Assembly (NCBI RefSeq): GCF_025673445.1
Contig: NZ_JAOVQN010000013.1
Coordinates: 75,286-139,285, forward strand
Source of the DNA: Ruegeria_B marisflavi
Lineage (GTDB): Bacteria > Pseudomonadota > Alphaproteobacteria > Rhodobacterales > Rhodobacteraceae
Direction of reading: 5' to 3'
Length of the DNA: 64,000 bases
Made by a program: the position numbers and the translations under genes. Shown in pieces: positions 29,414 through 37,995 of the stretch. The first letter of the stretch is position 1, and each line of letters opens with the position of its first letter. The notes beneath the pieces were generated by a model. That model ran no database searches. It saw only the letters and a program-made list of their open reading frames with translations, and was not told the DNA's origin.

Positions 29414-30400
29414 TCAAAACTCAGCGCGGCTCAGGCTGTAGCCGCGCTGTTTCAACAGGTTCAGCAGACCGGCCTTTCCCGGCAAATGCGCCGCCCCGAC
29501 AGCCACGACCAAGGTCTTTCCTTTGGTCCGTTGGATAACCGGCATCCAGGCCCGATTGCGCTTGTCCAGAATATGCGTATCGAACTGGCGCAGCAGGCGG
29601 GACACTTCCTTTCGGGAAACGTTCAGGTCGCGATAGAGCGTCCAGTCCTCGATCAGCATTGCCTCGGCCAACCTCTCTTCGAAATAGGCGTTCGAAAGGG
29701 TCACGACCTGATCGTCGAAATTGAGCTCGCTCTTCATGTCCAGCACAAGCAGCTTGACCTGGTCGCGGATCGGGATGGCAGACAGAGAACTCATGCCCGT
29801 TCCGACCGCTTCCAGTGAGCCGACCGGCACTCCAGCCCGCGCCGCCAAAAGCTCGATCCGGTCATCCAGACCGCGATAGGCAAACAGCCCGCGCCCGCCG
29901 CAGCCCGAGCGGGATAGGTTCATCGAGATGAACCAGGGCTGCATGCGGGCAAGAACCTGTTCATTGACTCCCTGCACCCGCATCTGAAGGCTCAGCATCT
30001 GCCACTCTTCCGGTTCCATCAGCTTGTCCAGCCCCGGAGAACCCTTGGGTATCGTCAGGATCGAGGGTGTCTCGCGTAGCGTGTCTTCGAGGGTGGCGAG
30101 CTGCTTGGCCGTGACTTCCAACAGTACGGCATCAGCGGACTGGATCACCGGCGTGAGCTTTCGCATCACTGCCCGCATCCGGCTGTCCCCGGTATGTTGG
30201 GTTCCGATCAGGTGGATGCGTTGCGACCCTTTGGTCGCGATCCAGTGGTTGCCATAGGCAAACGGGACCTTTTTTATCTCGCGCGCCAAAAGTGCTTCGC
30301 CTTCAGGCGTCAACCGTGTCCGCAGATCGGTGCCGGTACAGCGGGCCTCGACCCCGGTCGTGCCCAGCAGGCCCAGGCAGAGTATCAGGGCGCGCAGCAT
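29414..30400 (-). CDS. TraB/GumN-family protein, copy B
   Basis: A 328-residue exported paralogue of the next gene, with signal peptide (LRALILCLGLLGTTGVEA). The motifs are HLIGTQHTGD and VAVGAAHLPGKAGLLNLL. Here Gln stands where copy A has Leu in the GTxH motif, and a Cys-containing insert (SRSGCGGRGLFAYRG) differs. AAGGAG precedes the ATG at 30400. The two copies form an operon and probably arose by tandem duplication followed by strong divergence. Confidence 0.85.
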   Translation of the reverse strand: MLRALILCLGLLGTTGVEARCTGTDLRTRLTPEGEALLAREIKKVPFAYGNHWIATKGSQRIHLIGTQHTGDSRMRAVMRKLTPVIQSADAVLLEVTAKQLATLEDTLRETPSILTIPKGSPGLDKLMEPEEWQMLSLQMRVQGVNEQVLARMQPWFISMNLSRSGCGGRGLFAYRGLDDRIELLAARAGVPVGSLEAVGTGMSSLSAIPIRDQVKLLVLDMKSELNFDDQVVTLSNAYFEERLAEAMLIEDWTLYRDLNVSRKEVSRLLRQFDTHILDKRNRAWMPVIQRTKGKTLVVAVGAAHLPGKAGLLNLLKQRGYSLSRAEF

Positions 30401-30513
30401 GGGGTCTCCTTCGATTTCGAACTGAATCAACAGCTAAGGTCCGGATTTGCCAGGGGCAAGACACGCTTGGTTGCGCGATTGTATTGCCCCTCCGATGTGC
30501 CTAGCCTGCAACC

Positions 30514-31179
30514 ATGCAGCGAGAGCAGGATCTATACCCACCGATCAAACAGATGCTGGAACGGCAGGGCTACACCGTCAAGGGTGAGGTCGGCGCCGCC
30601 GACATTGTCGCGCGGCGGGGTGATGAACCGCCGGTAGTGGTGGAATTGAAGCTGCGGTTCTCGCTGTCGCTGTTTCATCAGGCTGTGGCGCGGCTCGCCC
30701 TAACAGATACCGTTTATATGGCGGTCTTGCGGCCCAAGGGAAAAACGGCCCGGCGGGCTTTACGCGACAATCTCGCGCTGTGCCAGCGATTGGGGCTGGG
30801 CCTGATCACAGTGCGCCCCGATGGGCAGGTCGAGGTGCAGTGCGACCCCGGACCCTACCAGCCGCGCAAGTCCAGGGCGCGGACGGAGAAGTTGTTCCGA
30901 GAGTTCGACCGCCTGACCGGCGATCCAAACGCCGGTGGTGCGACCCGGCATGGCATTGTCACCGCCTACCGCCAGGATGCGTTGCGCTGTGCCGCGCATC
31001 TGGCGGAGAACGGACAAAGCAAAGGCAGCGAGGTCGCCCTTGCTACGGGCGTTACCACTGCAACCCGCTTGATGCGCGAAAACCACTATGGCTGGTTTCT
31101 ACGGGTCGAGAAGGGCATCTATGGCATTACGGATGAAGGCCGCGCCGGACTGGTCCATTGGGCCTATAGCTGGACCTAG
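30514..31179 (+). CDS. DUF2161 protein with PD-(D/E)XK-like nuclease motif
   Basis: A 221-residue protein. The N-terminal region reads KGEVGAADIVARRG then PVVVELKLRFS, which fits the D...ExK active site of the PD-(D/E)XK superfamily. The C-terminal 70 residues resemble a winged helix (EVALATGVTTATRLMRENHYGWF). The family is common in Rhodobacterales and I know of no proven function; it is sometimes annotated as a phosphodiesterase. It is divergent from the TraB pair and overlaps the convergent hydrolase by 4 bases. Confidence 0.75.
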   Translation: MQREQDLYPPIKQMLERQGYTVKGEVGAADIVARRGDEPPVVVELKLRFSLSLFHQAVARLALTDTVYMAVLRPKGKTARRALRDNLALCQRLGLGLITVRPDGQVEVQCDPGPYQPRKSRARTEKLFREFDRLTGDPNAGGATRHGIVTAYRQDALRCAAHLAENGQSKGSEVALATGVTTATRLMRENHYGWFLRVEKGIYGITDEGRAGLVHWAYSWT

Positions 31180-32072
31180 GCCCGCCGCGCGATGAAGTCG
31201 GTCACCATGTCAACCATGACCGGGGAAAGGGCCGGGGTGATGATATGGCCCATTCCCTTCACCGCCTGAAACTCTGCTTCGGGAATTGCCGCCGCGATCT
31301 CTTCGCCCATCTCCAGCGGTATCAGCGCGTCATCGGTGCCGTGGATCACAAAGCAGGGCAGTGCGACCTTCCTCAGGCCTGGCCTGCGGTCAGGCGCATG
31401 CAGTATTGCCAGCACCTGTCGGTTTCGCCCGGCCGCATCCACGCCCCGCTCCCAGGCGCGGGCGGCCATGGCGCGGATATCCGCCTCGGGCATCGGGTAG
31501 CCGGGACTGCCCCAAAGCCCATGTTCGGCGACCTGCGCATCCAGATATTCCGAACGCGTCACGTCGCGCACCAACAGGCTGTCGACAAGCGCCAATAGGG
31601 CTGCCCGGTCATCCGGCGCGCGTTCGGTGAATGGTCGGCAAGCGGTCATCACAATCGTGGCCGACAAAACGCGGTCAGGGTGATCGATGCACAATTGTTG
31701 CAGCACCGCCCCCCCCATCGAGATGCCGAACATATGCGCATGTTCGATCCCCAGCGCATCCATCAGACCGGTAATGTCGCCCACCATATCGTTGATATCA
31801 TAGGGCTTTGGCATTTCCGCGCCATTGCGCAGCCGTGCGAGAATGGTATCGGCATCCGCCGGAACGTCATCGACCGGGAAGCGCTGGGTCAGGCCGACGT
31901 CGCGATTGTCAAACAGGATCACCCGGTATCCGGCCTTGGCAAAACCGTCATACAGCTCGGTCGGCCAATGCGCCAGCTGGCTGCCTTGCCCCCGGATAAG
32001 GATCAGCGGTACGCCGTCCGACGGTCCGTGCTCCTCGACCTCGATCTGAATGCCGTTTGCCTTGATCTGCAT
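31176..32072 (-). CDS. alpha/beta hydrolase
   Basis: A 298-residue cytoplasmic hydrolase. The oxyanion region LILIRGQGSQLAHW, the nucleophile elbow FGISMGGAVLQQL, the acid in FVIHGTDDALIP and the late His in VKGMGHIITPAL form a complete triad. It resembles proline iminopeptidase-like and aclacinomycin methylesterase-like proteins. The substrate is unknown. It is transcribed away from groES. Confidence 0.85.
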   Translation of the reverse strand: MQIKANGIQIEVEEHGPSDGVPLILIRGQGSQLAHWPTELYDGFAKAGYRVILFDNRDVGLTQRFPVDDVPADADTILARLRNGAEMPKPYDINDMVGDITGLMDALGIEHAHMFGISMGGAVLQQLCIDHPDRVLSATIVMTACRPFTERAPDDRAALLALVDSLLVRDVTRSEYLDAQVAEHGLWGSPGYPMPEADIRAMAARAWERGVDAAGRNRQVLAILHAPDRRPGLRKVALPCFVIHGTDDALIPLEMGEEIAAAIPEAEFQAVKGMGHIITPALSPVMVDMVTDFIARRA

Positions 32073-32180
32073 GTCGATTGTCCCGCGTCTGTCATACGGT
32101 GCGCACTCTGCTTCGGGGACACCCGGTTGTAAACCGCCTCCGTCCCGTCAAAATCGGGGAATTTTTTCCGGGCAAAGATG

Positions 32181-32209
32181 TTGACTCGGCCTTTCCAAGT
32201 CCCTAGCTA
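32181..32209 (+). promoter_or_regulatory. sigma70 promoter of groESL
   Basis: TTGACT at 32181 and TAGCTA at 32204 are separated by 17 bases. The predicted start of transcription falls at the left edge of the CIRCE operator. Confidence 0.7.
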
Positions 32210-32216
32210 TGCGCCG

Positions 32217-32243
32217 TTAGCACTCAGCAAGAGGGAGTGCTAA
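32217..32243 (+). promoter_or_regulatory. CIRCE operator (HrcA binding site)
   Basis: The exact consensus TTAGCACTC and GAGTGCTAA are separated by 9 bases, 59 bases before the groES ATG. The site indicates heat-inducible repression by HrcA, whose gene is not in the window. Confidence 0.95.
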
Positions 32244-32302
32244 TGCCTCTGACACAGAGCAGGGGGAGGGAAACAAACTTTGAGCCTCAAGGAGCTGCAA
32301 AG

Positions 32303-32590
32303 ATGGCATTGAAACCGCTTCATGACCGCGTGCTGGTTCGCCGTACCGAAAGCGAAGAGAAGACCGCAGGCGGCCTGATTATCCCCGATAGCGCCAAGGA
32401 AAAGCCCAGCGAAGGCGTGGTTGTCGCCTGTGGCGACGGCGCCCGCAAGGATAGCGGCGAGCTGATCGCGATGGCCGTAAAAGCCGGTGACCGTATCCTG
32501 TTCGGCAAATGGTCGGGCACTGAAGTCACCGTTGCAGGCGAAGAACTGCTGATGATGAAGGAAAGCGACATCATGGGGATCATCGAGTAA
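32303..32590 (+). CDS. groES: co-chaperonin GroES
   Basis: A 95-residue lid of the GroEL chamber. The start ALKPLHDRVLVRR, the mobile loop EEKTAGGLIIPDSAKEKP and the C-terminal EELLMMKESDIMGIIE are canonical. The ATG at 32303 follows AAGGAG; a start inside the CIRCE region would add 22 unrelated residues. It is co-transcribed with groEL. Confidence 0.98.
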   Translation: MALKPLHDRVLVRRTESEEKTAGGLIIPDSAKEKPSEGVVVACGDGARKDSGELIAMAVKAGDRILFGKWSGTEVTVAGEELLMMKESDIMGIIE

Positions 32591-32652
32591 GCCGCGCGCT
32601 TCTCTGATCTCTGGTCGCAACATTCCAATCAAAATTCTCAAGGAGAAAGAAC

Positions 32653-34293
32653 ATGGCTGCTAAGGACGTCAAGTTCAACACCGAAGCCCGCAACAAGATG
32701 CTCAAGGGCGTCAACATCCTGGCCGACGCGGTCAAGGTGACCCTGGGCCCCAAAGGCCGCAACGTGGTTCTGGACAAGAGCTTCGGTGCCCCCCGCATCA
32801 CCAAGGACGGTGTGTCGGTCGCCAAGGAAATCGAACTGGAAGACAAGTTCGAAAACATGGGCGCGCAGATGGTGAAAGAAGTCGCCAGCCGCACCAATGA
32901 CGAGGCCGGCGACGGCACCACCACCGCCACCGTTCTGGCCCAGGCCATCGTGCGCGAAGGCATGAAATCGGTTGCCGCCGGCATGAACCCGATGGACCTG
33001 AAGCGCGGCATCGACCTGGCCACGGCCAAGGTTGTCGAGGCCATCAAGGCCGCCTCGCGCCCCGTCAACGACAGCGCCGAAGTGGCGCAGGTCGGCACCA
33101 TCTCGGCCAACGGCGAAACCGAAATCGGCCGCCAGATCGCCGAAGCGATGCAGAAGGTCGGCAACGAGGGTGTCATCACCGTCGAAGAGAACAAAGGCCT
33201 GGAGACCGAGACCGACGTGGTCGAGGGCATGCAGTTCGACCGTGGCTACCTGTCGCCCTATTTCGTCACCAACGCAGACAAGATGATCGCAGAACTCGAA
33301 GACTGCATGATCCTGCTGCACGAAAAGAAACTCTCCTCGCTGCAGCCGATGGTTCCGCTGCTCGAGCAGGTGATCCAGTCGCAAAAGCCGCTGCTGATCA
33401 TCGCCGAGGACGTCGAAGGTGAAGCACTGGCAACCCTGGTGGTCAACAAGCTGCGCGGCGGCCTGAAGATTGCGGCTGTCAAGGCACCGGGCTTCGGCGA
33501 CCGCCGCAAGGCCATGCTGCAGGACATCGCCATCCTGACCGGCGGTCAGGTGATCAGCGAAGACCTGGGCATGAAGCTCGAGTCCGTCACCATGGACATG
33601 CTGGGCACCGCCAAGAAAATCTCGATCACCAAGGACGAGACCACCATCGTTGATGGCGCAGGCGAAAAGGCCGAGATCGAAGCCCGCGTGGCCCAGATTC
33701 GCACCCAGATCGAAGAAACCACCAGCGACTACGACCGTGAGAAACTGCAAGAGCGCGTTGCCAAACTGGCAGGCGGTGTTGCCGTGATCCGCGTCGGCGG
33801 CATGACCGAAGTCGAAGTGAAAGAGCGCAAGGACCGCGTCGATGACGCCCTGAACGCCACCCGCGCTGCCGTGCAGGAAGGTGTTGTTGTGGGCGGCGGT
33901 GTAGCTCTGGTTCAGGCGGGCAAGGTCCTGGCCGACCTGGAAGGTGCAAATGCCGACCAGACCGCCGGTATCAACATCGTGCGCAAGGCCATCGAAGCAC
34001 CGCTGCGCCAGATCGCCGAGAACGCAGGCGTCGATGGCGCCGTGGTTGCCGGCAAGGTGCGTGAATCGGGTGATGCCTCCTTCGGCTTCAACGCTCAGAC
34101 CGAAGAATATGGCGACATGTTCAAGTTCGGCGTGATCGACCCGGCCAAGGTTGTCCGCACCGCTCTGGAAGACGCGTCCTCGGTTGCTGGCCTGCTGATC
34201 ACCACCGAAGCGATGGTGGCAGACAAGCCGCAGAAAGACGCCCCCGCAGGCGGCGGCATGCCCGACATGGGCGGCATGGGCGGCATGATGTAA
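32653..34293 (+). CDS. groEL: chaperonin GroEL
   Basis: A 546-residue chaperonin. The ATP-binding segment VTLGPKGRNVVLDKSFG, the GDGTTTATVLAQAI motif, the A(V)V-V-GGGVALV region and the glycine-methionine tail (GGMPDMGGMGGMM) are all present. AAGGAG precedes the ATG. Expression follows the CIRCE-controlled promoter upstream of groES. This is the only chaperonin pair in the window. Confidence 0.99.
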   Translation: MAAKDVKFNTEARNKMLKGVNILADAVKVTLGPKGRNVVLDKSFGAPRITKDGVSVAKEIELEDKFENMGAQMVKEVASRTNDEAGDGTTTATVLAQAIVREGMKSVAAGMNPMDLKRGIDLATAKVVEAIKAASRPVNDSAEVAQVGTISANGETEIGRQIAEAMQKVGNEGVITVEENKGLETETDVVEGMQFDRGYLSPYFVTNADKMIAELEDCMILLHEKKLSSLQPMVPLLEQVIQSQKPLLIIAEDVEGEALATLVVNKLRGGLKIAAVKAPGFGDRRKAMLQDIAILTGGQVISEDLGMKLESVTMDMLGTAKKISITKDETTIVDGAGEKAEIEARVAQIRTQIEETTSDYDREKLQERVAKLAGGVAVIRVGGMTEVEVKERKDRVDDALNATRAAVQEGVVVGGGVALVQAGKVLADLEGANADQTAGINIVRKAIEAPLRQIAENAGVDGAVVAGKVRESGDASFGFNAQTEEYGDMFKFGVIDPAKVVRTALEDASSVAGLLITTEAMVADKPQKDAPAGGGMPDMGGMGGMM

Positions 34294-34317
34294 GCACGTC
34301 CGATCCGATCGGAAAAC

Positions 34318-34343
34318 AAGGGGTCGCTTTCGGGCGGCCCCTT
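34318..34343 (+). terminator. terminator of groESL
   Basis: A 10-bp stem AAGGGGTCGC/GCGGCCCCTT with one G-T wobble and a 6-base loop is followed by ATTCATTT, 24 bases after the groEL stop. Confidence 0.75.
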
Positions 34344-34468
34344 ATTCATTTCCCGTCAATGGGGAACAAAAGTACCTGGGAACCCGTGAATTCTGCGTGT
34401 GCGACCTGTAATCACAGGTTGTTTCGTGCAAGAAAGCGCAGCACCGCATATCCCGAGCAGATCCAGAC

Positions 34469-34939
34469 ATGAACCCGCTTCCCCCCGCAGTATTCCCTGA
34501 CATGGTCGACGCCCTGTTGTGCGCGGCTTTTGCGGGTGAGGCAGAGGCGGAACTGGTGCGCGCGTTACGGGCAGACCGGGATCTGGCGACCGAGATCATC
34601 TATCAGGAATTCGGCCAGTTGCTGGGCTATGCCGCCCTGTCCTGGATGCGGGCACCGGATGGGTGGCTGTGCCTGGCGCCTGTCGCGGTGTCGCCGGAAC
34701 ATCAGAAGCGCGGCATCGGCTCCAAGGTCCTGAAGCTGGCAGTTGCCTGGGCTAAGGAACGCGATCTCACCATCGTTGTACTTGGGGATCGGGATTACTA
34801 TGGCAAGCGCGGCTTTTCATCCGAGCGGGCAGCCAATCTGACCGCCCCCTATCCGGTCGAGCATCTGTTGCTGGCCGGGCCCGGCCAGAACGCTCCGGCG
34901 TCGCGGCTGATCTACCCCGTTGCCTTCGAAGAGGCATGA
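34469..34939 (+). CDS. GNAT-family N-acetyltransferase
   Basis: A 156-residue acetyltransferase of the YhbS-like branch. Motif A for acetyl-CoA is LAPVAVSPEHQKRGIGSKVLK, followed by the strand IVVLGDRDYYGKRGF that typifies this branch. Substrate unknown, possibly a small molecule or a protein. It is independent of groEL because of the terminator. The 131 bases after it hold nothing recognisable. Confidence 0.88.
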   Translation: MNPLPPAVFPDMVDALLCAAFAGEAEAELVRALRADRDLATEIIYQEFGQLLGYAALSWMRAPDGWLCLAPVAVSPEHQKRGIGSKVLKLAVAWAKERDLTIVVLGDRDYYGKRGFSSERAANLTAPYPVEHLLLAGPGQNAPASRLIYPVAFEEA

Positions 34940-35070
34940 CAGCCGGTCTACTCTCGGGCCATCCATCGCAATCGTGATATCGAAACGGTTGCTTTCCAGC
35001 ACCGGTTTCGACCAAACAGGAGGCGCGGAAACGGGCGGCACGCCCCGGCACAGCGATCCAAGGGGCCCAC

Positions 35071-35913
35071 ATGCAGGTGTTTTTGCTCACAACCCTGACC
35101 ATGGTGGCCTTTGCCGCCAATTCCATTCTGAATCGTTTTGCCGTGGCCGGAAACCTGGCGGATCCAGGGGCCTTTGCACTGCTGCGCTTGTTCGCGGGCG
35201 CCGCCATGCTGGTGTGTCTGGTCCTCTGGCAACACAAGCCGCTGCCGCTTTTCCATCGCCAGAGAATAGTGGGCGCTGGGGCCTTGTCATTGTACATGGT
35301 CGCGTTTTCGCTTGCCTATCTCAGCCTGGATGCGGGTCTGGGCGCGCTGATCCTGTTTGGCGTTGTGCAGATCACCATGTTCGGCTGGACCGCTGTGTCG
35401 GGTGTCCCGCCTACGGTCCGTCAGATCATCGGGGCTGTGGTCGCTTTTTCCGGCCTGACCTGGATTCTGTGGCCAGCCGGTGGCGTGCGCGTCGATCCGG
35501 TTGGTGCGGGTCTGATGGCGCTTGCCGGTCTGGGATGGGCCGCATACACGCTTGCCGGGCGTCTTGAAACGGATGCGTTGTCGGCAACCAGCGCAAACTT
35601 TGTCATGGCTTTGCCGGTTTCGGCTGCCGTGATCCTGATCCCGGGCACATCTCTTGCCTTGACCTGGGAGGGGGGCGCCTTGGCCGTGGTCTCTGGCGCG
35701 GTGACGTCTGGATTGGGCTATGCGCTCTGGTACCGCCTGGTGCCGCGCCTCGGATCCGCGCGCGCCGCAACGGTGCAGCTTTCCGCCCCTGCTATCGCCG
35801 TCCTGGCGGGCGTGCTTCTGCTGGGAGAGGATCTCCCGCTCCGGCTGCTCCTCGGGGGCGTGCTGCTGCTGGGCGGTATCGCGCTTTCCATCCGTCGCTC
35901 GCCCGCGCGTTGA
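35071..35913 (+). CDS. EamA-family (DMT superfamily) transporter
   Basis: A 280-residue inner-membrane protein with about ten membrane helices in two repeats (second repeat starts near VDPVGAGLMALAGLGWAAYTL). The C-terminal pair reads SAPAIAVLAGVLLLGEDLPLRLLLGGVLLLGG, a typical EamA ending (described here in two overlapping parts, residues about 236-268). Members export amino acids or metabolites. The substrate is unknown. The exported lipase gene follows after 38 bases. Confidence 0.88.
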   Translation: MQVFLLTTLTMVAFAANSILNRFAVAGNLADPGAFALLRLFAGAAMLVCLVLWQHKPLPLFHRQRIVGAGALSLYMVAFSLAYLSLDAGLGALILFGVVQITMFGWTAVSGVPPTVRQIIGAVVAFSGLTWILWPAGGVRVDPVGAGLMALAGLGWAAYTLAGRLETDALSATSANFVMALPVSAAVILIPGTSLALTWEGGALAVVSGAVTSGLGYALWYRLVPRLGSARAATVQLSAPAIAVLAGVLLLGEDLPLRLLLGGVLLLGGIALSIRRSPAR

Positions 35914-35951
35914 GGGTTTCGCACGCCGGTAAATCGCAGTATCTCCCGCCT

Positions 35952-36725
35952 ATGCGTCTGGTATTGTCCCTGTTTCTGTTGCTTCTGCCTGCGCCGCTTT
36001 GGGCGGATTGCGTCGTGATGCTGCATGGGCTGGCGCGCACCGAGGCGTCGTTTACCCTGATGGACGAGGTGTTCGAGGCGCGGGGTTTGCGCGTTGTGCG
36101 TCCGGGCTACCCCTCGACGGACCTGCCGATCCCCGAACTGGCACAAGACACCCTGCCTGAGGCGGTGGCGCAATGTTCGGGCGAAACGATCCACATGGTG
36201 GCGCATTCGATGGGCGGCATCCTGATCCGCCAGTGGCTCATGACAAATCGCCCCTCCGGGCTTGGCCGCGTTGTGATGCTGGGGCCGCCGAACCAGGGTA
36301 GCGAACTGGTTGACGAACTGGGCGCCTGGGAGGTGTTCGGCCGTCTGAACGGCCCGGCCGGGCTGGCGCTGGGAACCGGGCCGGACAGCGTGCCGCGCAA
36401 ACTACCGCCGGTGGATTTTCCGCTGGGCGTGATCGCCGGGGACAACACGCTGAACCCGGTCTTTTCGTCGATCATTCCCGGGCCCGACGATGGCAAGGTT
36501 TCGGTCGCCTCGACCAAGGTTGCCGGCATGACGGACCACATCGTCTTGCCTGTCACGCATACATTCATGATGAACAACCCGCGTGTGATCGCCCAGACCC
36601 TCTTCTTTCTCGAAAACGGCCGTTTCGATCCCGAGCTGACCTGGATCGACTCCGTGTTCGGCGCGTTCGACAAGGGATGCCTGGGCGCAAACTGCGCGAA
36701 TGGATCGGGGACCCGTGGCCGATGA
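35952..36725 (+). CDS. exported alpha/beta hydrolase (lipase/esterase-like)
   Basis: A 257-residue secreted protein with signal peptide MRLVLSLFLLLLPAPLWA. The lipase-like oxyanion motif VVMLHGLARTEASF and the nucleophile elbow VAHSMGGILIRQWL are clear. THTFMMNNP probably provides the catalytic His. It resembles the permuted-free triacylglycerol lipase/PGAP1-like group. The ATG at 35952 is chosen because it starts the signal peptide. Its stop overlaps the phnM start (ATGA). Confidence 0.82.
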   Translation: MRLVLSLFLLLLPAPLWADCVVMLHGLARTEASFTLMDEVFEARGLRVVRPGYPSTDLPIPELAQDTLPEAVAQCSGETIHMVAHSMGGILIRQWLMTNRPSGLGRVVMLGPPNQGSELVDELGAWEVFGRLNGPAGLALGTGPDSVPRKLPPVDFPLGVIAGDNTLNPVFSSIIPGPDDGKVSVASTKVAGMTDHIVLPVTHTFMMNNPRVIAQTLFFLENGRFDPELTWIDSVFGAFDKGCLGANCANGSGTRGR

Positions 36726-37870
36726 CCTCTCTTGAACTGACACTCACCGGCGCGCAGATCCTGCTGCCGAGCGGGCTGGAACGGGCCGATCTGGGCCTGG
36801 CCGATGGCTGCGTTGTGTCCTCGGTAACCGGCCGCAGGATCGACCTTGCCGGATATCTGGTGCTGCCGGGGATTGTCGATCTGCACGGCGACGGTTTCGA
36901 ACGGCACATGGCGCCACGGCGCGGCGCCATGAAAGAGATGGCCGAGGGCGTCGTCGCGGCCGAGGCCGAACTGGCCGCCAACGGCATCACCACGGCCGTC
37001 ATGGCGCAATTCTGGAGCTGGGAAGGCGGCTTGCGCAGCCCCGAGTTCGCGGCCGGAGTGTTCCGGGCGATTCAGCAAGTGCGCGGAAACGTGGTGACGG
37101 ACTTGATCCCTCAACTCCGGTTCGAGACCCATATGCTGGACGATTACGCGGCGCTGCCCGACCTGCTGGAGGAATGGCAGGTCCCTTATCTTGTTTTTAA
37201 CGATCACCTGCCGCATGACCGCTTGGCAGAAGGGCGCAAGCCGCCGCGACTGGCTGGGCAGGCCTTGAAGGCTGGCCGCAGTCCCGAAGCGCATCTGGAG
37301 ATGCTCATGGCGCTGCATGCCAATGGCGACCGGGTGCCTGCCGCGCTCGATGCGCTCTGCCTGGAGCTACAGGGCAGGGGGGTGATCATGGCCAGCCATG
37401 ACGACCACAGTGCGGCCGATTGTGCCGCCTGGCAGGCGCGTGGCCTGCGCATCTCGGAGTTTCCGGAAACCGCCGAAGCGGCCGAGGCCAGGCGTGCGGC
37501 AGGCGGGCATGTCATCCTCGGCTCGCCCAACGTGGTGCGCGGCGGCTCGCACAAGGGCAATGCCAGCGCGGTGGAACTGATCGCCATGGGCTATTGCGAT
37601 GCGCTGGCCTCGGACTATCACTACCCCAGCCCGCGCCGGGCCGCCTTGATGCTGGCCCGCAGCGGGGTTCTCGACCTGCCAGCGGCGTGGGCGCTGGTGA
37701 GTTCCGGCCCCGCGACGATCCTCGGGCTTACCGACCGGGGAGAGCTGGCGCCCGGCAAACGCGCCGATCTGGTGATCCTCGACGCGCAGAACCATAGGGT
37801 CGCCGCGACCTTTGCCGGTGGCCGCGTCAGCTACATGTCAGGTGATGCGGCGACCCGCTTCCTGAGCTAA
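36722..37870 (+). CDS. phnM: alpha-D-ribose 1-methylphosphonate 5-triphosphate diphosphatase
   Basis: A 382-residue amidohydrolase-fold enzyme. In the C-P lyase route PhnM removes pyrophosphate from ribose methylphosphonate triphosphate. The metal motif is VLPGIVDLHGDGFERH, then VMASHDDHSAAD, GSPNVVRGGSHKGNASA and ALASDYHYPSP, all family-typical. The ATG overlaps the lipase stop. No other phn gene is in the window, so this is an orphan copy, which is unusual because phnM normally sits with phnGHIJKL. Confidence 0.88.
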   Translation: MTSLELTLTGAQILLPSGLERADLGLADGCVVSSVTGRRIDLAGYLVLPGIVDLHGDGFERHMAPRRGAMKEMAEGVVAAEAELAANGITTAVMAQFWSWEGGLRSPEFAAGVFRAIQQVRGNVVTDLIPQLRFETHMLDDYAALPDLLEEWQVPYLVFNDHLPHDRLAEGRKPPRLAGQALKAGRSPEAHLEMLMALHANGDRVPAALDALCLELQGRGVIMASHDDHSAADCAAWQARGLRISEFPETAEAAEARRAAGGHVILGSPNVVRGGSHKGNASAVELIAMGYCDALASDYHYPSPRRAALMLARSGVLDLPAAWALVSSGPATILGLTDRGELAPGKRADLVILDAQNHRVAATFAGGRVSYMSGDAATRFLS

Positions 37871-37880
37871 GCGCTTTTAC

Positions 37881-37932
37881 CTTGCCGGGAAATACTCCCG
37901 CCGGAGGCATCGCGCGACAGGGGCTGCGCCCC
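37881..37932 (+). repeat. intergenic repeat copy 2
   Basis: CTTGCCGGGAAATACTCCCGCC is followed by a hairpin GGGGC-TGC-GCCCC, 10 bases after the phnM stop and before the convergent purK stop. Same family as the copies at 17781, 56811 and 62221. Confidence 0.55.
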
Positions 37933-37995
37933 GCCTCAGGCCCAACGGGCCATCGGCGGGACGCGCGAAATCCGGAGCGGATTTAGCGACCTGTG

